Assembly: GCF_019924045.1 (NCBI RefSeq)
Contig: NZ_JAHXBN010000010.1
Coordinates: 1,042,424 to 1,106,423, forward strand
Origin: Dyadobacter fermentans
GTDB lineage: Bacteria > Bacteroidota > Bacteroidia > Cytophagales > Spirosomataceae
Direction: 5' to 3'
DNA: 64,000 nt
The notes below the pieces were generated by a model. That model did not search any database. It saw nothing but the letters and a program-made list of their open reading frames with translations, and was not told the DNA's origin. This document shows positions 33,444 through 42,148 of the stretch, one piece after another (within the stretch, counting starts at the first letter, position 1; each line of letters opens with the position of its first letter). Both the position numbers and the translations under genes were made by a program.

Positions 33444-34070
33444 ATGAAGATAAAAGTCAGTCGGTGGGTTTTGATGGTCCTGTTTCTTGCATCGCTTGGG
33501 CGAATTGCTCAGGCGCAGGGCCAGGGTGGTTACCAGGTGGGCGACGTGGTATCGAATTTCCGTTTGAAAAATACGGACGGAAGCATGGTATCGCTTTCGG
33601 ATTTTGCCAGTTCGAAAGGTGCAATCGTGGTTTTTACAAGTAACCATTGCCCGTTCGCGAAGGCTTATGAAGACCGTATTATCTCCCTCAACAACAAATT
33701 CGCTGGGCAGGGTTACCCGGTCATCGCCATTAATCCGAGCGACCCGGGAACGCACCAGGACGACACTTTCGAAAAAATGAAGGAACGGTCTGCGGCCAAG
33801 CATTATGGTTATCCTTATCTTGTTGACGATATGCAGCAGGTGGCCCGCAAATTCGGAGCCGGTCGTACACCGCAGGTATTCGTGTTGCAGAAAAACGGCG
33901 CGCAGTTCGCGGTGCGGTACATGGGGATGATCGACGATAACCCCCAGGACGCCGCCGGCGTCACGAAACTGTACGTGGACGAGGCGGTGACCAACCTTGT
34001 GGGCGGTAAACCGGTGGTAACCACCGTTACAAAGCCGGTTGGCTGCGCCATCAAGTGGAAAAATCAGTGA
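33444..34070 (+). CDS. Exported thioredoxin-like redoxin
   Basis: The 208-residue protein has a signal peptide ending near AQAQ (residue 23-25). It has an AhpC/TSA-Redoxin fold: YQVGDVVSNFRLKNTDG, VVFTSNHCPFAKAYE and GAGRTPQVFVL. The usual CxxC is reduced to a single Cys (HCPFAK), so it is not a classical disulfide oxidoreductase. Another Cys lies near the C-terminus (KPVGCAIKW) and could be the partner. Such proteins are frequent in Bacteroidota and may act as peroxidases or redox sensors in the periplasm. The SMP-30-like gene follows 18 bases downstream. Confidence 0.85.
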   Translation: MKIKVSRWVLMVLFLASLGRIAQAQGQGGYQVGDVVSNFRLKNTDGSMVSLSDFASSKGAIVVFTSNHCPFAKAYEDRIISLNNKFAGQGYPVIAINPSDPGTHQDDTFEKMKERSAAKHYGYPYLVDDMQQVARKFGAGRTPQVFVLQKNGAQFAVRYMGMIDDNPQDAAGVTKLYVDEAVTNLVGGKPVVTTVTKPVGCAIKWKNQ

Positions 34071-34088
34071 TTTTGAAGATATTACCCC

Positions 34089-35000
34089 ATGACCAGAATT
34101 TCAGCAATCCTCCTTACCGCCGCACTGTTGTCGTCGGGAATTAGTCTGGCTCAGACAAAAAGTAAAAAATTCTCCAACGAAGGGGAATTTACTGCCAACT
34201 GCGAAGGCCCGGCCGTGGACGAAGACGGCAACGTCTACGCCGTGAATTTCGCCCGTGACGGTACGATCGCGCAGCTCAGTAAAAAGGGCAATGCAAGCTT
34301 TTTCGTGACCCTGCCGAAAGGCAGCACGGGCAACGGAATCCGGTTTGTGGACAAAAATACTTTCTATGTGGCCGATTTCACCGGGCACAATATTCTGAAA
34401 GTGGATATGATCACAAAGGACGTTTCCGTTTTTGCGAACGAACCTAAAATGAACCAGCCGAATGATCTCGCTGTAACTGCTTCCGGCCACGTTTTCGCTT
34501 CCGATCCGAACTGGAAAGACGGGACGGGGCAAATCTGGCACATCACACCCGAAGGAAAAGTGAATCTCGCCTTTGGCAATATGGGAACTACCAACGGCAT
34601 CGATGTCAGCCCTGACGAGAAGAAACTGTACGTTAACGAAAGCGTGCAGCGGAATGTGTGGGTGTTTGACCTGGCGGCAGATGGTACGTTATCCAACAAG
34701 AAACTGCTGCACCATTTCGAAGACGGGGGCATGGACGGGATGCGTTGCGATGCGGATGGCAACCTCTATATTACCCGCCACGGGAAAGGAGAAGTAGCGG
34801 TGCTCTCTCCGGAAGGAAAAGTAATTCATACCATTCATACAATTGGAAAGAAGGTTTCGAACATCTGTTTCGGGGGCAAAAATGGAAAAACATGCTACAT
34901 CACCTTGCAGGACAGGGGCTGCCTGGAAACTTTCAAGGCTAAAACCGCGGGCCGTGAGTGGGCGATGATGAAAGCTTTCGCTGCCAGCAACAAAAAGTAA
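34089..35000 (+). CDS. SMP-30/gluconolactonase-like exported beta-propeller
   Basis: The 303-residue protein has a signal peptide ending near SLAQ (residue 19-22) and a six-bladed propeller of the SMP-30/gluconolactonase/LRE family. Motifs include CEGPAVDEDGNVYAVNF, NQPNDLAVTASGHVFASD and TTNGIDVSPDEKKLYVNES. Acidic and Asn residues in those motifs bind the metal ion in family members that hydrolyse lactones. The substrate is unknown. It is likely cotranscribed with the redoxin gene. Confidence 0.88.
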   Translation: MTRISAILLTAALLSSGISLAQTKSKKFSNEGEFTANCEGPAVDEDGNVYAVNFARDGTIAQLSKKGNASFFVTLPKGSTGNGIRFVDKNTFYVADFTGHNILKVDMITKDVSVFANEPKMNQPNDLAVTASGHVFASDPNWKDGTGQIWHITPEGKVNLAFGNMGTTNGIDVSPDEKKLYVNESVQRNVWVFDLAADGTLSNKKLLHHFEDGGMDGMRCDADGNLYITRHGKGEVAVLSPEGKVIHTIHTIGKKVSNICFGGKNGKTCYITLQDRGCLETFKAKTAGREWAMMKAFAASNKK

Positions 35001-35047
35001 CCGTTTAATCAAAGTAACCTATTCTGTATTAAATCCGGCCAGTGGGC

Positions 35048-35079
35048 TTGGAGTTATAAAGTGTTTTATATTAACTTTG
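35048..35079 (+). promoter_or_regulatory. Promoter of the DUF1361-dgkA operon
   Basis: TTG at 35048-35050 and TAACTTTG at 35072-35079 are 21 bp apart. The leader to the ATG at 35112 would be about 26 bases. Confidence 0.7.
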
Positions 35080-35111
35080 TATTTCAAAGTACTTTAAAAA
35101 AAACTTGAACG

Positions 35112-35792
35112 ATGCTTAAAAATCTGGTCAACTATTTGGAGGGCAATTTGAAAGTGGCGCTCCTTGCATTTGTTTCCGCCGCTGCGATGGCATTATTGAC
35201 TGTCAGGATTGCCTTGCAAAACTGGGATTTCATTTTTCTCGCCTGGAACCTGTTTCTTGCCTGGATACCATTGCTTTTCATTAAATGGGTGTGGGAAATG
35301 GAGAAGCGCAAGTCGGCGCCGTTTGGAATTTTGATGATCTATCTGGCGGTTTGGCTGCTGTTTTTTCCGAATGCTCCCTACATCATCACCGATTTAAAAC
35401 ACCTCCGTTTCGTACCCGAAAACATGCTTTGGTACGATGCCTTGATGATTTTCACATTCTCGCTGGCAGGTTTTATGACCGGTCTTTACAGCATCCGAAT
35501 TGTTCACCGCATTATTACTCACCGCTGGAACGAGCGTTTGGCGTGGTTCGCCATCCTGAATTCGATGATTTTGAGTGGTTTCGGGATCTTTCTGGGGCGT
35601 TATGGCCGCTGGAACAGTTGGGACATCGTCACGCAGCCGGGCGCGCTCGCGAAGGGCATTTACCATAGTTTAAGGGACCCGCTGGCGATCAAACACACCA
35701 TTACGTTTTCGTTCGTGCTCATGTTGTTGTACTTTGCGTTCCATATTTTTGCCGAACTGAAACAACATGAACGGACCCATCGATATTCTTAA
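35112..35792 (+). CDS. DUF1361 membrane protein
   Basis: The 226-residue integral membrane protein has about six or seven helices. The family is recognised by FPNAPYIITDLKHL in the middle and by GRYGRWNSWDI further on. Function of DUF1361 is unknown. Its end overlaps the start of the diacylglycerol kinase gene by 26 bases, so translation is probably coupled and the two proteins may share a membrane-lipid role. Confidence 0.85.
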   Translation: MLKNLVNYLEGNLKVALLAFVSAAAMALLTVRIALQNWDFIFLAWNLFLAWIPLLFIKWVWEMEKRKSAPFGILMIYLAVWLLFFPNAPYIITDLKHLRFVPENMLWYDALMIFTFSLAGFMTGLYSIRIVHRIITHRWNERLAWFAILNSMILSGFGIFLGRYGRWNSWDIVTQPGALAKGIYHSLRDPLAIKHTITFSFVLMLLYFAFHIFAELKQHERTHRYS

Positions 35793-36153
35793 AGCCGTCC
35801 GAAGCTTCCGTTACGCAGGTGCTGGGATTTACAGCCTGTTCCGCTATGAAAATAATGCGCGCATTCACCTGATTGCGTGCGTAGTAGTGGCTATTGCAGG
35901 CGTGTTTTTCAAAATATCATCTACCGAATGGTGCCTGATCGTGATCCAGATCGGGCTTGTGTGGGCGGCGGAGGCATTCAATACGGCAATCGAAAAACTG
36001 GCCGATCTCGTGTCGGCCGACTACCATCCGGTCATTAAAGTGGTGAAAGATACGGCGGCCGCCGGCGTGTTGCTGCTGGCGATTTCGGCGGTCATTGTCG
36101 GAGGAATTGTATTTATTCCAAAAATCCTGCTGCTATTTCAATACCAGGCCTGA
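35767..36153 (+). CDS. Diacylglycerol/undecaprenol kinase family protein
   Basis: The 128-residue membrane protein has three helices. The DgkA active-site pattern EAFNTAIEKLADLVS and VKVVKDTAAAGVL-like segment (IKVVKDTAAAGVLL) supplies the catalytic Glu and the metal-binding Glu/Asp residues. Such small kinases phosphorylate diacylglycerol, or undecaprenol in Gram-positives, and recycle lipid carriers. The gene overlaps the DUF1361 gene by 26 bases. Its stop codon TGA is the first three bases of a decamer repeat array. Confidence 0.9.
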   Translation: MNGPIDILKAVRSFRYAGAGIYSLFRYENNARIHLIACVVVAIAGVFFKISSTEWCLIVIQIGLVWAAEAFNTAIEKLADLVSADYHPVIKVVKDTAAAGVLLLAISAVIVGGIVFIPKILLLFQYQA

Positions 36154-36210
36154 CCATACCTGACCACACTTGACCAAACTTGACTATTTCTGACAATCAC
36201 TGACCGCTAT
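36151..36210. repeat. Six TGAC decamers starting at the dgkA-like stop codon
   Basis: Units begin at 36151, 36161, 36171, 36181, 36191 and 36201, all starting TGAC (TGACCATACC, TGACCACACT, TGACCAAACT, TGACTATTTC, TGACAATCAC, TGACCGCTAT). The first TGA is the stop codon of the kinase gene. There is no inverted partner arm here. The same words occur at 27531-27930 and 55232-55312. Confidence 0.88.
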
Positions 36211-36230
36211 TTTTACATTTTGATACGCTT

Positions 36231-37373
36231 ATGAACCCGAATCAGGATTCTCTGCATACTTTGAACGAGATCCGCGACCTGATGGAGCGCTCGTCCAAGT
36301 TTTTATCCCTCAGTGGTTTGAGCGGGGTTTTTGCCGGCATATTCGCGCTGATCGGCGCTGGGGCGGCGTATGTTCGCTTTAAAACCGACTGGCTGACCGA
36401 TATTTTGGCTCCACTGGGTAGCTACCAGGGGCATTCACGCGAAGATGTGATCGATTTTTTGTTTGTCGACGGCCTTTGCGTGCTCGTGTCGTCGCTTGCG
36501 GTGGGGATTATTCTCACAGTACGCAGAGGGCGGAAAAAGGGCCTCACGGTTTGGAACGGCAGTTCAAAGCGGTTGTTGATCGCAATGCTTATTCCGCTGG
36601 CAACAGGTGGTATCTTCGCTCTGGCGATGTTGCATTACGGCTTCATCTGGCTGGTATTCCCGGTAACGCTGTTATTTTATGGACTGGCGCTGGTGAATGC
36701 GAGCCGTTTTACTTACCCGGAAGTGTTCTACATGGGTATTTCCGAAATCGGGATAGGTTGCATCGCATTGTTCCTGACGGGCTATTCGCTGATATTCTGG
36801 GCAATAGGCTTTGGTGTTTTGCACATTGTTTACGGACTCACCATGTATAACCGGTACGAAAGGGAGAAGTTGCCCGGTAGTCAGCTGCCGGGCGGCCGGC
36901 AATCCCGCGGGAAATCGGGCCTTGCCATGGTGCTTTTAATACTCACCTCGGGCTCGGTTTGCTCCGCGCAGGTGCGGATGTCATCGGATAGTACGGCATC
37001 AAAAGCACGAAAATGGTATGATAAGGAGACTATTTATTTAAGAAATGGGAATAGTTTTGTCAAAAACAATGTCGTTTACGCCGGACAAAAGGCATTGCGG
37101 AACGAATTTATGGTTTCGCCGGAAGGCCTCGGCCTCTATCTGAAATCCAGGAGAACTCGCAGCATCGGGTTGGTTATCTCACTGGCCGGGTCGGCTGGTT
37201 CGGTGATATCACTGCTCTCGGGAAACCGCGATCATTTGAAGACCTTTTTTTGGATATCGGTCGGTACGGGTCTGGTGGGCTCGGGATTTACCATGGCCGC
37301 CAATAATCAACGCGACCAGGCAGTTTGGGTCCGCAACCGGGACGCCATGCTGTTTCTGGAAGCCAATCAATAA
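36231..37373 (+). CDS. Membrane protein fused to a second exported-type domain (380 aa)
   Basis: Residues 1-215 form a six-helix membrane protein with a soluble head (SLHTLNEIRDLMERSSKFLSL). I know it as a stand-alone Bacteroidota family usually placed before a winged-helix gene. Residues 225-244 (KSGLAMVLLILTSGSVCSAQ) then look like a complete signal peptide with a cleavage site, followed by a domain with two more helices. Thus two proteins seem joined in one frame. A 6-bp stem (GCCCGG at 36872, CCGGGC at 36888) lies at the junction and may be an old intergenic hairpin. Function unknown, possibly a membrane partner of the regulator at 37475. Confidence 0.75.
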   Translation: MNPNQDSLHTLNEIRDLMERSSKFLSLSGLSGVFAGIFALIGAGAAYVRFKTDWLTDILAPLGSYQGHSREDVIDFLFVDGLCVLVSSLAVGIILTVRRGRKKGLTVWNGSSKRLLIAMLIPLATGGIFALAMLHYGFIWLVFPVTLLFYGLALVNASRFTYPEVFYMGISEIGIGCIALFLTGYSLIFWAIGFGVLHIVYGLTMYNRYEREKLPGSQLPGGRQSRGKSGLAMVLLILTSGSVCSAQVRMSSDSTASKARKWYDKETIYLRNGNSFVKNNVVYAGQKALRNEFMVSPEGLGLYLKSRRTRSIGLVISLAGSAGSVISLLSGNRDHLKTFFWISVGTGLVGSGFTMAANNQRDQAVWVRNRDAMLFLEANQ

Positions 37374-37411
37374 ATGCCGGGGCGCGGTCCGGCGATGGTT
37401 AAACGACAATC

Positions 37412-37439
37412 GGCTGTCAGCGGTCAGCCGTCGGCGGTC
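37412..37439. repeat. Four GTC heptads, single arm
   Basis: Units GGCTGTC, AGCGGTC, AGCCGTC and GGCGGTC follow each other, each ending in GTC, and match the right arm of the array at 3592-3640. It lies 39 bases after the stop codon at 37373. Confidence 0.8.
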
Positions 37440-37474
37440 GTTTTCGCCGATGGTCCCAGTAACAGGAACTTGTA

Positions 37475-37771
37475 ATGGAGTGGTTAGAAAAGTTTAATAA
37501 GGTATTTGAAAGCAAGATCAGGCTTGGGCTTATGTCCGTGCTCGTGGTCAACGATTCCCTGAGTTTTAATGAATTGAAAGAACTGTTGCAGCTTACCGAC
37601 GGCAATCTCGCCTCACATTTAAAGGCATTGGAAGAAATCAAATACATCGAATTCCAGAAGCAATTCAACGGGCGTAAACCGCTCACTACCTACAAAGCCA
37701 CCGAAGATGGGCACAAGGCTTTTACGGAGCACTTGCAGGTTTTGGAGAATATGATCAAGCAGAATTTATAG
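37475..37771 (+). CDS. Winged-helix transcriptional regulator
   Basis: The 98-residue DNA-binding protein of the MarR/ArsR-like winged-helix type has its recognition region around residues 27-65 (DSLSFNELKELLQLTDGNLASHLKALEEIKYIEFQ). A wing follows with RKPLTTYKATEDG. There is no effector domain or metal-binding motif, so signalling may depend on the upstream membrane protein. The two genes are often adjacent in Bacteroidota. A repeat and a terminator follow. Confidence 0.88.
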   Translation: MEWLEKFNKVFESKIRLGLMSVLVVNDSLSFNELKELLQLTDGNLASHLKALEEIKYIEFQKQFNGRKPLTTYKATEDGHKAFTEHLQVLENMIKQNL

Positions 37772-37774
37772 TTT

Positions 37775-37847
37775 AGGAGGAAAGGGAGTAGGGAGGAAGG
37801 AAAAAAGGAACGGGGTGTCACTTTTGGTGGCACCCCGTTCCTTTTAT
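37775..37847. terminator. Purine repeat followed by a strong bidirectional terminator
   Basis: Purine-only units (AGGAGGA, AAGGGAG, TAGGGAG type) cover 37775-37804. Then a 17-bp stem with one wobble pair, 37805-37821 with 37827-37843, loop TTTTG, is flanked by A- and T-runs. It separates the + strand regulator from the minus-strand DUF2911 gene. Confidence 0.9.
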
Positions 37848-37859
37848 TACAATCTGATT

Positions 37860-38372
37860 TTAAAACTTCACAGGAACGGAGAAGCCTACCTTGTCCCATT
37901 GGAAATCCAAGGAGGTGTCTTTCACATGGAAAGTCAGTTTTTCCTCGGAAGCAGGGTAGTTTTTGTTAGGAACTTTTACTTCGAGTACGTTTTTAGACTT
38001 GTGCTTTTCGTAGTCGTAAGCGCCCCATTGGCCGAGCTGGCTATTCAGGATTAGTGTCCATTCTTTTTCGTTGGGAACGGCTACCAATGTATAAGTTCCT
38101 GCTTTCACGGGTTTGCCGGCGAACGTGGCATCTTTCTTGAAGGTGATCTCCGTGGCCTCGTCAGCTCCGATGCGCCAGGGCTTACCATACGGTTCGAGAC
38201 TGCCGCTTCCGGCTTTGCCAAATAATACACGGCCCTTTTTGGACGGCTGACCGTATTTGATGCTCATATTCGTACCGTCGGTGGTAATGTGCGGGCTTGC
38301 CTTCTTTTCTTGCGCGGAGGCCCAGGTAAATGCGATCAGGGTAAGGAAAAGCGACAACAAAGTGGTTTTCAT
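37860..38372 (-). CDS. DUF2911 exported protein
   Basis: The 170-residue protein has a signal peptide ending near SAQE (residue 19-22). DUF2911 features are visible: SIKYGQPSKKGRVLFG, GKPWRIGADEATEI and VKAGTYTLVAVPNEKEWTLI. The family is common in Bacteroidota, probably a small periplasmic beta-sandwich, with unknown function. The gene is monocistronic; it converges on the regulator gene and diverges from recG. Confidence 0.88.
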   Translation of the reverse strand: MKTTLLSLFLTLIAFTWASAQEKKASPHITTDGTNMSIKYGQPSKKGRVLFGKAGSGSLEPYGKPWRIGADEATEITFKKDATFAGKPVKAGTYTLVAVPNEKEWTLILNSQLGQWGAYDYEKHKSKNVLEVKVPNKNYPASEEKLTFHVKDTSLDFQWDKVGFSVPVKF

Positions 38373-38544
38373 AAGTCGTTTGAATTTTGATAAATGATTG
38401 GTGGTCTAAGAACTACGAAGCAGCAAGTAAGGCATTCGGCAGTTCCGAATCAAGCGGCTTGTAGCCAAAATCGGCGGATTAGCTACTCCGTTAACAGAGA
38501 TTAACATTTGGACCGTCAAAGCCGGCTTTTCGGGTATTTCGGTT

Positions 38545-38552
38545 TATATTTG
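38545..38552 (+). promoter_or_regulatory. -7 element directly before recG
   Basis: TATATTTG matches TAnnTTTG and ends four bases before the recG ATG. If it is used, the mRNA would be leaderless or nearly so. No TTG lies at the right -33 distance, so confidence is low. Confidence 0.35.
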
Positions 38553-38556
38553 AATA

Positions 38557-40677
38557 ATGACTTCTGAAACAAACCCATCTGTTAGAACCCGTTTTTTCGA
38601 TACCAAGATCGAATTCCTGAAAGGCGTAGGGCCACAAAAGGCCGCATTGCTGAACCAGGAGCTGAATATCTTTACCTTTGGCGACCTTATCCAGCATTAT
38701 CCTTTCCGGCACGAGGATCGCAGCGTTTTCCACAAGCTCAGTCAACTGAACGAACAAATGCCTGCGGCGCAGGTGAAAGGGCGGTTACGTGATTTTGCCA
38801 TAATAGGAGAGGGAAGTAAGAAGAGATTAGTAGGGACATTTCAGGATGGAACGGGCTACCTGGAACTGGTGTGGTTTCAAAGTATTTCCTGGTATGAAAA
38901 GTGGCTGAGGCCCGGCGGAGAATATATTGTTTACGGAAGCCCGGTAGCTTTTGGAGGCAAATGGAGTATTACCCATCCTGAAATAGAAGTACTAACCCAG
39001 GAAAATGCCGCCGCCGGCTACTGGCAACCCATTTATCCGCTTACCGAAAAGCTGCGCAAGAAATTTCTCGATAGTAAGGCTTTAAGTAAAATGATGCGGA
39101 GCCTGCTCGAAATCGCGCACCCGCATATACGCGAAACATTGCCTGCCCCGTTGGTGGAAAAATACAGGCTGGTTTCGAAAGCGCAAGCCCTATGGCATTT
39201 CCATTTACCGCAGGATGCCCGTACGCTTCACCAGGCACAGCGGCGGCTGAAATTCGAGGAACTGTTCTATAACCAGTTCAGATTGATCAAGAACAAGCTT
39301 TTGCATAAGACCGAGTACCCGGGATTGATTTTTGACAAAACAATGCTGGTAAAGGAGTTTTATGAGCAGCATTTGCCTTTCAAACTCACGGGCGCGCAGA
39401 TACGCGTGCTGCACGAAATTCACGAGGACCTCAAAACCGGCAAGCAGATGAACCGCCTGCTGCAAGGCGATGTGGGTTCGGGAAAGACGATCGTGGCATT
39501 CATTACCATGCTTTTTGCACTCGATAATGATGCGCAGGCCTGCCTCATGGCGCCCACCGAGATTCTCACCGACCAGCATTACCAAGGCCTCAAAAAATTC
39601 GCGGACTTGCTTGGCGTCAACATTGCCAAACTCACTGGTTCTACCAAGAAAAAGGAAAGGGAAGTCATCCACCGCGAATTACTGAATGGTACCCTGCATA
39701 TTATCGTCGGTACACATGCATTGATCGAAGACGCGGTTCAGTTCAAAAATCTTGGTCTTTGCATTATCGATGAGCAGCATCGCTTCGGCGTAGCTCAGCG
39801 CGCCAAACTTTGGGCCAAAAACTCGCGCGTTAACCCGCATATGCTCGTGATGACGGCCACACCCATTCCGCGCACGCTCGCGATGACGCTGTACGGCGAC
39901 CTGGATATTTCGGCCATAAACGAGTTGCCCGCCGGTCGGAAGCCCATTAAAACGGTCCACCGGTTCGATAAGCACCGCTTGTCGGTATTTGGGTTTTTGA
40001 AAGAGGAAATCGCAAAAGGGCGGCAGGTATATATGGTGTACCCACTGATCGAAGAATCCGAAAAAATGGATTTGAAGGATCTGATGGACGGGTATGAAAG
40101 CGTTGCGCGGGCATTCCCGGACGTGCCGCTGAGCATTGTGCATGGCAAGATGCGCTCGCAGGACAAGGATTTTGAAATGGCACGCTTTGTGCGGGGGGAG
40201 ACGAAAATAATGGTTGCGACAACGGTGATCGAAGTGGGCGTGAATGTGCCGAATGCATCGGTAATGGTGATCGAAAATGCGGAGCGGTTTGGGCTGTCAC
40301 AGCTGCACCAGCTGCGGGGCAGGGTAGGGCGCGGTGCCGAGCAGTCGTATTGCATTTTAATGACGGATTATAAGCTCAGCAAGGACACCAAGCTGCGCAT
40401 TGATACTATGTGCAACACCAACGACGGTTTTGAAATAGCGGAAGTGGATTTGCAATTACGCGGCCCCGGCGATATTTCGGGAACGCAGCAAAGTGGTTTG
40501 GTGGATTTATTGGTGGCGAATCTGGCCCAGGACGGGGAAATATTGAAAGCCGCGCGGGCGTCGGCAGAAGAAATCCTGACGGCCGATCCCGATCTGCTCC
40601 AGCCGGTTCATCATCCCATACGCAACCATCTCGAAAATCTGCGTAAGGAAGAAACCAACTGGAGCCGGATCAGCTAA
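38557..40677 (+). CDS. recG: ATP-dependent DNA helicase RecG
   Basis: The 706-residue superfamily 2 helicase regresses stalled replication forks and migrates Holliday junctions. The wedge domain precedes the motor domains. The Walker A GDVGSGKT lies at 304-311, the DEQH box at 405-408 with HRFGVAQR after it, and MTATPIPRTLAMTLYGDLD follows. The N-terminus before FFDTKIEFLKGVGPQKA is about a dozen residues longer than I would expect, so an internal start cannot be excluded. Its stop codon directly abuts the stop of the kinase gene on the other strand, with no bases between. Confidence 0.97.
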   Translation: MTSETNPSVRTRFFDTKIEFLKGVGPQKAALLNQELNIFTFGDLIQHYPFRHEDRSVFHKLSQLNEQMPAAQVKGRLRDFAIIGEGSKKRLVGTFQDGTGYLELVWFQSISWYEKWLRPGGEYIVYGSPVAFGGKWSITHPEIEVLTQENAAAGYWQPIYPLTEKLRKKFLDSKALSKMMRSLLEIAHPHIRETLPAPLVEKYRLVSKAQALWHFHLPQDARTLHQAQRRLKFEELFYNQFRLIKNKLLHKTEYPGLIFDKTMLVKEFYEQHLPFKLTGAQIRVLHEIHEDLKTGKQMNRLLQGDVGSGKTIVAFITMLFALDNDAQACLMAPTEILTDQHYQGLKKFADLLGVNIAKLTGSTKKKEREVIHRELLNGTLHIIVGTHALIEDAVQFKNLGLCIIDEQHRFGVAQRAKLWAKNSRVNPHMLVMTATPIPRTLAMTLYGDLDISAINELPAGRKPIKTVHRFDKHRLSVFGFLKEEIAKGRQVYMVYPLIEESEKMDLKDLMDGYESVARAFPDVPLSIVHGKMRSQDKDFEMARFVRGETKIMVATTVIEVGVNVPNASVMVIENAERFGLSQLHQLRGRVGRGAEQSYCILMTDYKLSKDTKLRIDTMCNTNDGFEIAEVDLQLRGPGDISGTQQSGLVDLLVANLAQDGEILKAARASAEEILTADPDLLQPVHHPIRNHLENLRKEETNWSRIS

Positions 40678-42021
40678 TCAAGGTTTTATTTCACGGATTT
40701 CGTTGGCAAACTCATACGTCTGCGGGCGAGTCACGTGCAATGCAGCACCCAGCGACGTTGCGTAAGGCAGATCCGATACGTAAACTTTGTGGTTTGGATA
40801 ATGCCGCGCCAGGAGCCTTGTAAATATTTCGTTCCGGGCAAATCCGCCGTCGACGTAAATAGCGTGCACGTCGTTGATATTCACCAGATCCAGTGAAACG
40901 AAGAGCAGCTCAGTCAATCCTTTTATTAAATGATGGTATGCGGCCTCTGCCGAAGCAAATGCGCTGATCTGCCATTCCTGGGTATTGGGCTCCGGGAACG
41001 GACCGTTGCCGGTCATGCAGGCAGTGTAGAATTTCGGGGTGTCCTGTTTTAATATCTCTTCATCGAACACTACCTTTTTGTAAAAGTCAGGCGCCACCTT
41101 AAAGTACTCCACGATGCGCGCCACCTGGTAATCGTGCTCACGGCCCATGAACAGGCGTGATGCGGTAACGCCGCTACCCTCGGGTGTGAGGTAATTCATA
41201 CAGTCGCGTTCGAGCTGATAGGAAGTCAGTGGTTTCGATGCGAAAGAGTTGAAGTTGATACACCAGGTTCCGGTAGAAAGCAATACGAATGGCTTTTTGA
41301 CAGCCATGCGGTAAGGTATCAACGCCGACGAGCTGTCATGCAACCCGAAACCCGACTGAATGCCCTTGTCGCCATGGCGGTAAATGAATGACGACGAAGC
41401 GAGTACCGGTGCAAGTTTCTTGTGAATTGCTTCCTGCTTCACCCACTCGTGATAATCCCACATTTCGAAGCTCCATAACGCTGTATGGCAGCCCAAAGAG
41501 GTGTAATCGCTCACTTTGCGGCCCGTGAGCAGGTACAGGATATATTGTGGTAAATGTAAAGTCGTAGCGATCTGGCTGTAAATCTCCGGTTTGGTGTGTT
41601 TGAGCCAGTACAGCTGCATACCCGAGTTGAGCATACCCATTGCCGGCGAGCCGGTTTGAAGGGAAATGCGGGTAGGATCGCCGTAGGTGCTGTAAAACTG
41701 CTTTAATAGATCTTCCGGGAACGGTTTGAGGTAAGAATACAGCGGCGTAAGCGGACGGTTGGCGGCATCGAGGTGCACCAGGCTGGCTCCGTAGCCGGCC
41801 ACATTCACAGCCTTGATATCAAATTCCGGATTGGCCAGTAATTCGGCCCAGCGGTCCTGCACCCATTTGGTCAACAATTCACAATCTTCGGTAGGGAAGC
41901 CGTCTTCGTCAACTGTTTCTGGGAGGGATTCTGAAAACTCATGAACGATATCATACTTCTCGTTGAAAAGTATATACTTCTTATTGGTCCTGCCAATATC
42001 AAAAACCGCTGTTACTTTCAT
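40678..42021 (-). CDS. FGGY-family carbohydrate kinase
   Basis: The 447-residue sugar kinase has the FGGY two-domain actin-like fold: AVFDIGRTNKKYILF for the first phosphate loop, LLSTGTWCINF in the middle, and IYVDGGFARNEIFTRLLA for the second nucleotide-binding part. Members phosphorylate rhamnulose, fuculose, xylulose or glycerol. This one most resembles the rhamnulokinase/fuculokinase side, but the substrate cannot be fixed. No isomerase or aldolase gene is next to it. Confidence 0.88.
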   Translation of the reverse strand: MKVTAVFDIGRTNKKYILFNEKYDIVHEFSESLPETVDEDGFPTEDCELLTKWVQDRWAELLANPEFDIKAVNVAGYGASLVHLDAANRPLTPLYSYLKPFPEDLLKQFYSTYGDPTRISLQTGSPAMGMLNSGMQLYWLKHTKPEIYSQIATTLHLPQYILYLLTGRKVSDYTSLGCHTALWSFEMWDYHEWVKQEAIHKKLAPVLASSSFIYRHGDKGIQSGFGLHDSSSALIPYRMAVKKPFVLLSTGTWCINFNSFASKPLTSYQLERDCMNYLTPEGSGVTASRLFMGREHDYQVARIVEYFKVAPDFYKKVVFDEEILKQDTPKFYTACMTGNGPFPEPNTQEWQISAFASAEAAYHHLIKGLTELLFVSLDLVNINDVHAIYVDGGFARNEIFTRLLARHYPNHKVYVSDLPYATSLGAALHVTRPQTYEFANEIREIKP

Positions 42022-42148
42022 TACTGGAATATCACTTTTTTACCCGGAAATGTATTTTTTCGGTCAATATAGTGACTTTACGTTAAAACCAATACCCTTA
42101 TCTGTTCTTTTAAAATCTTTGTAAAAAACCGTAAAGTGCAGGATACTT

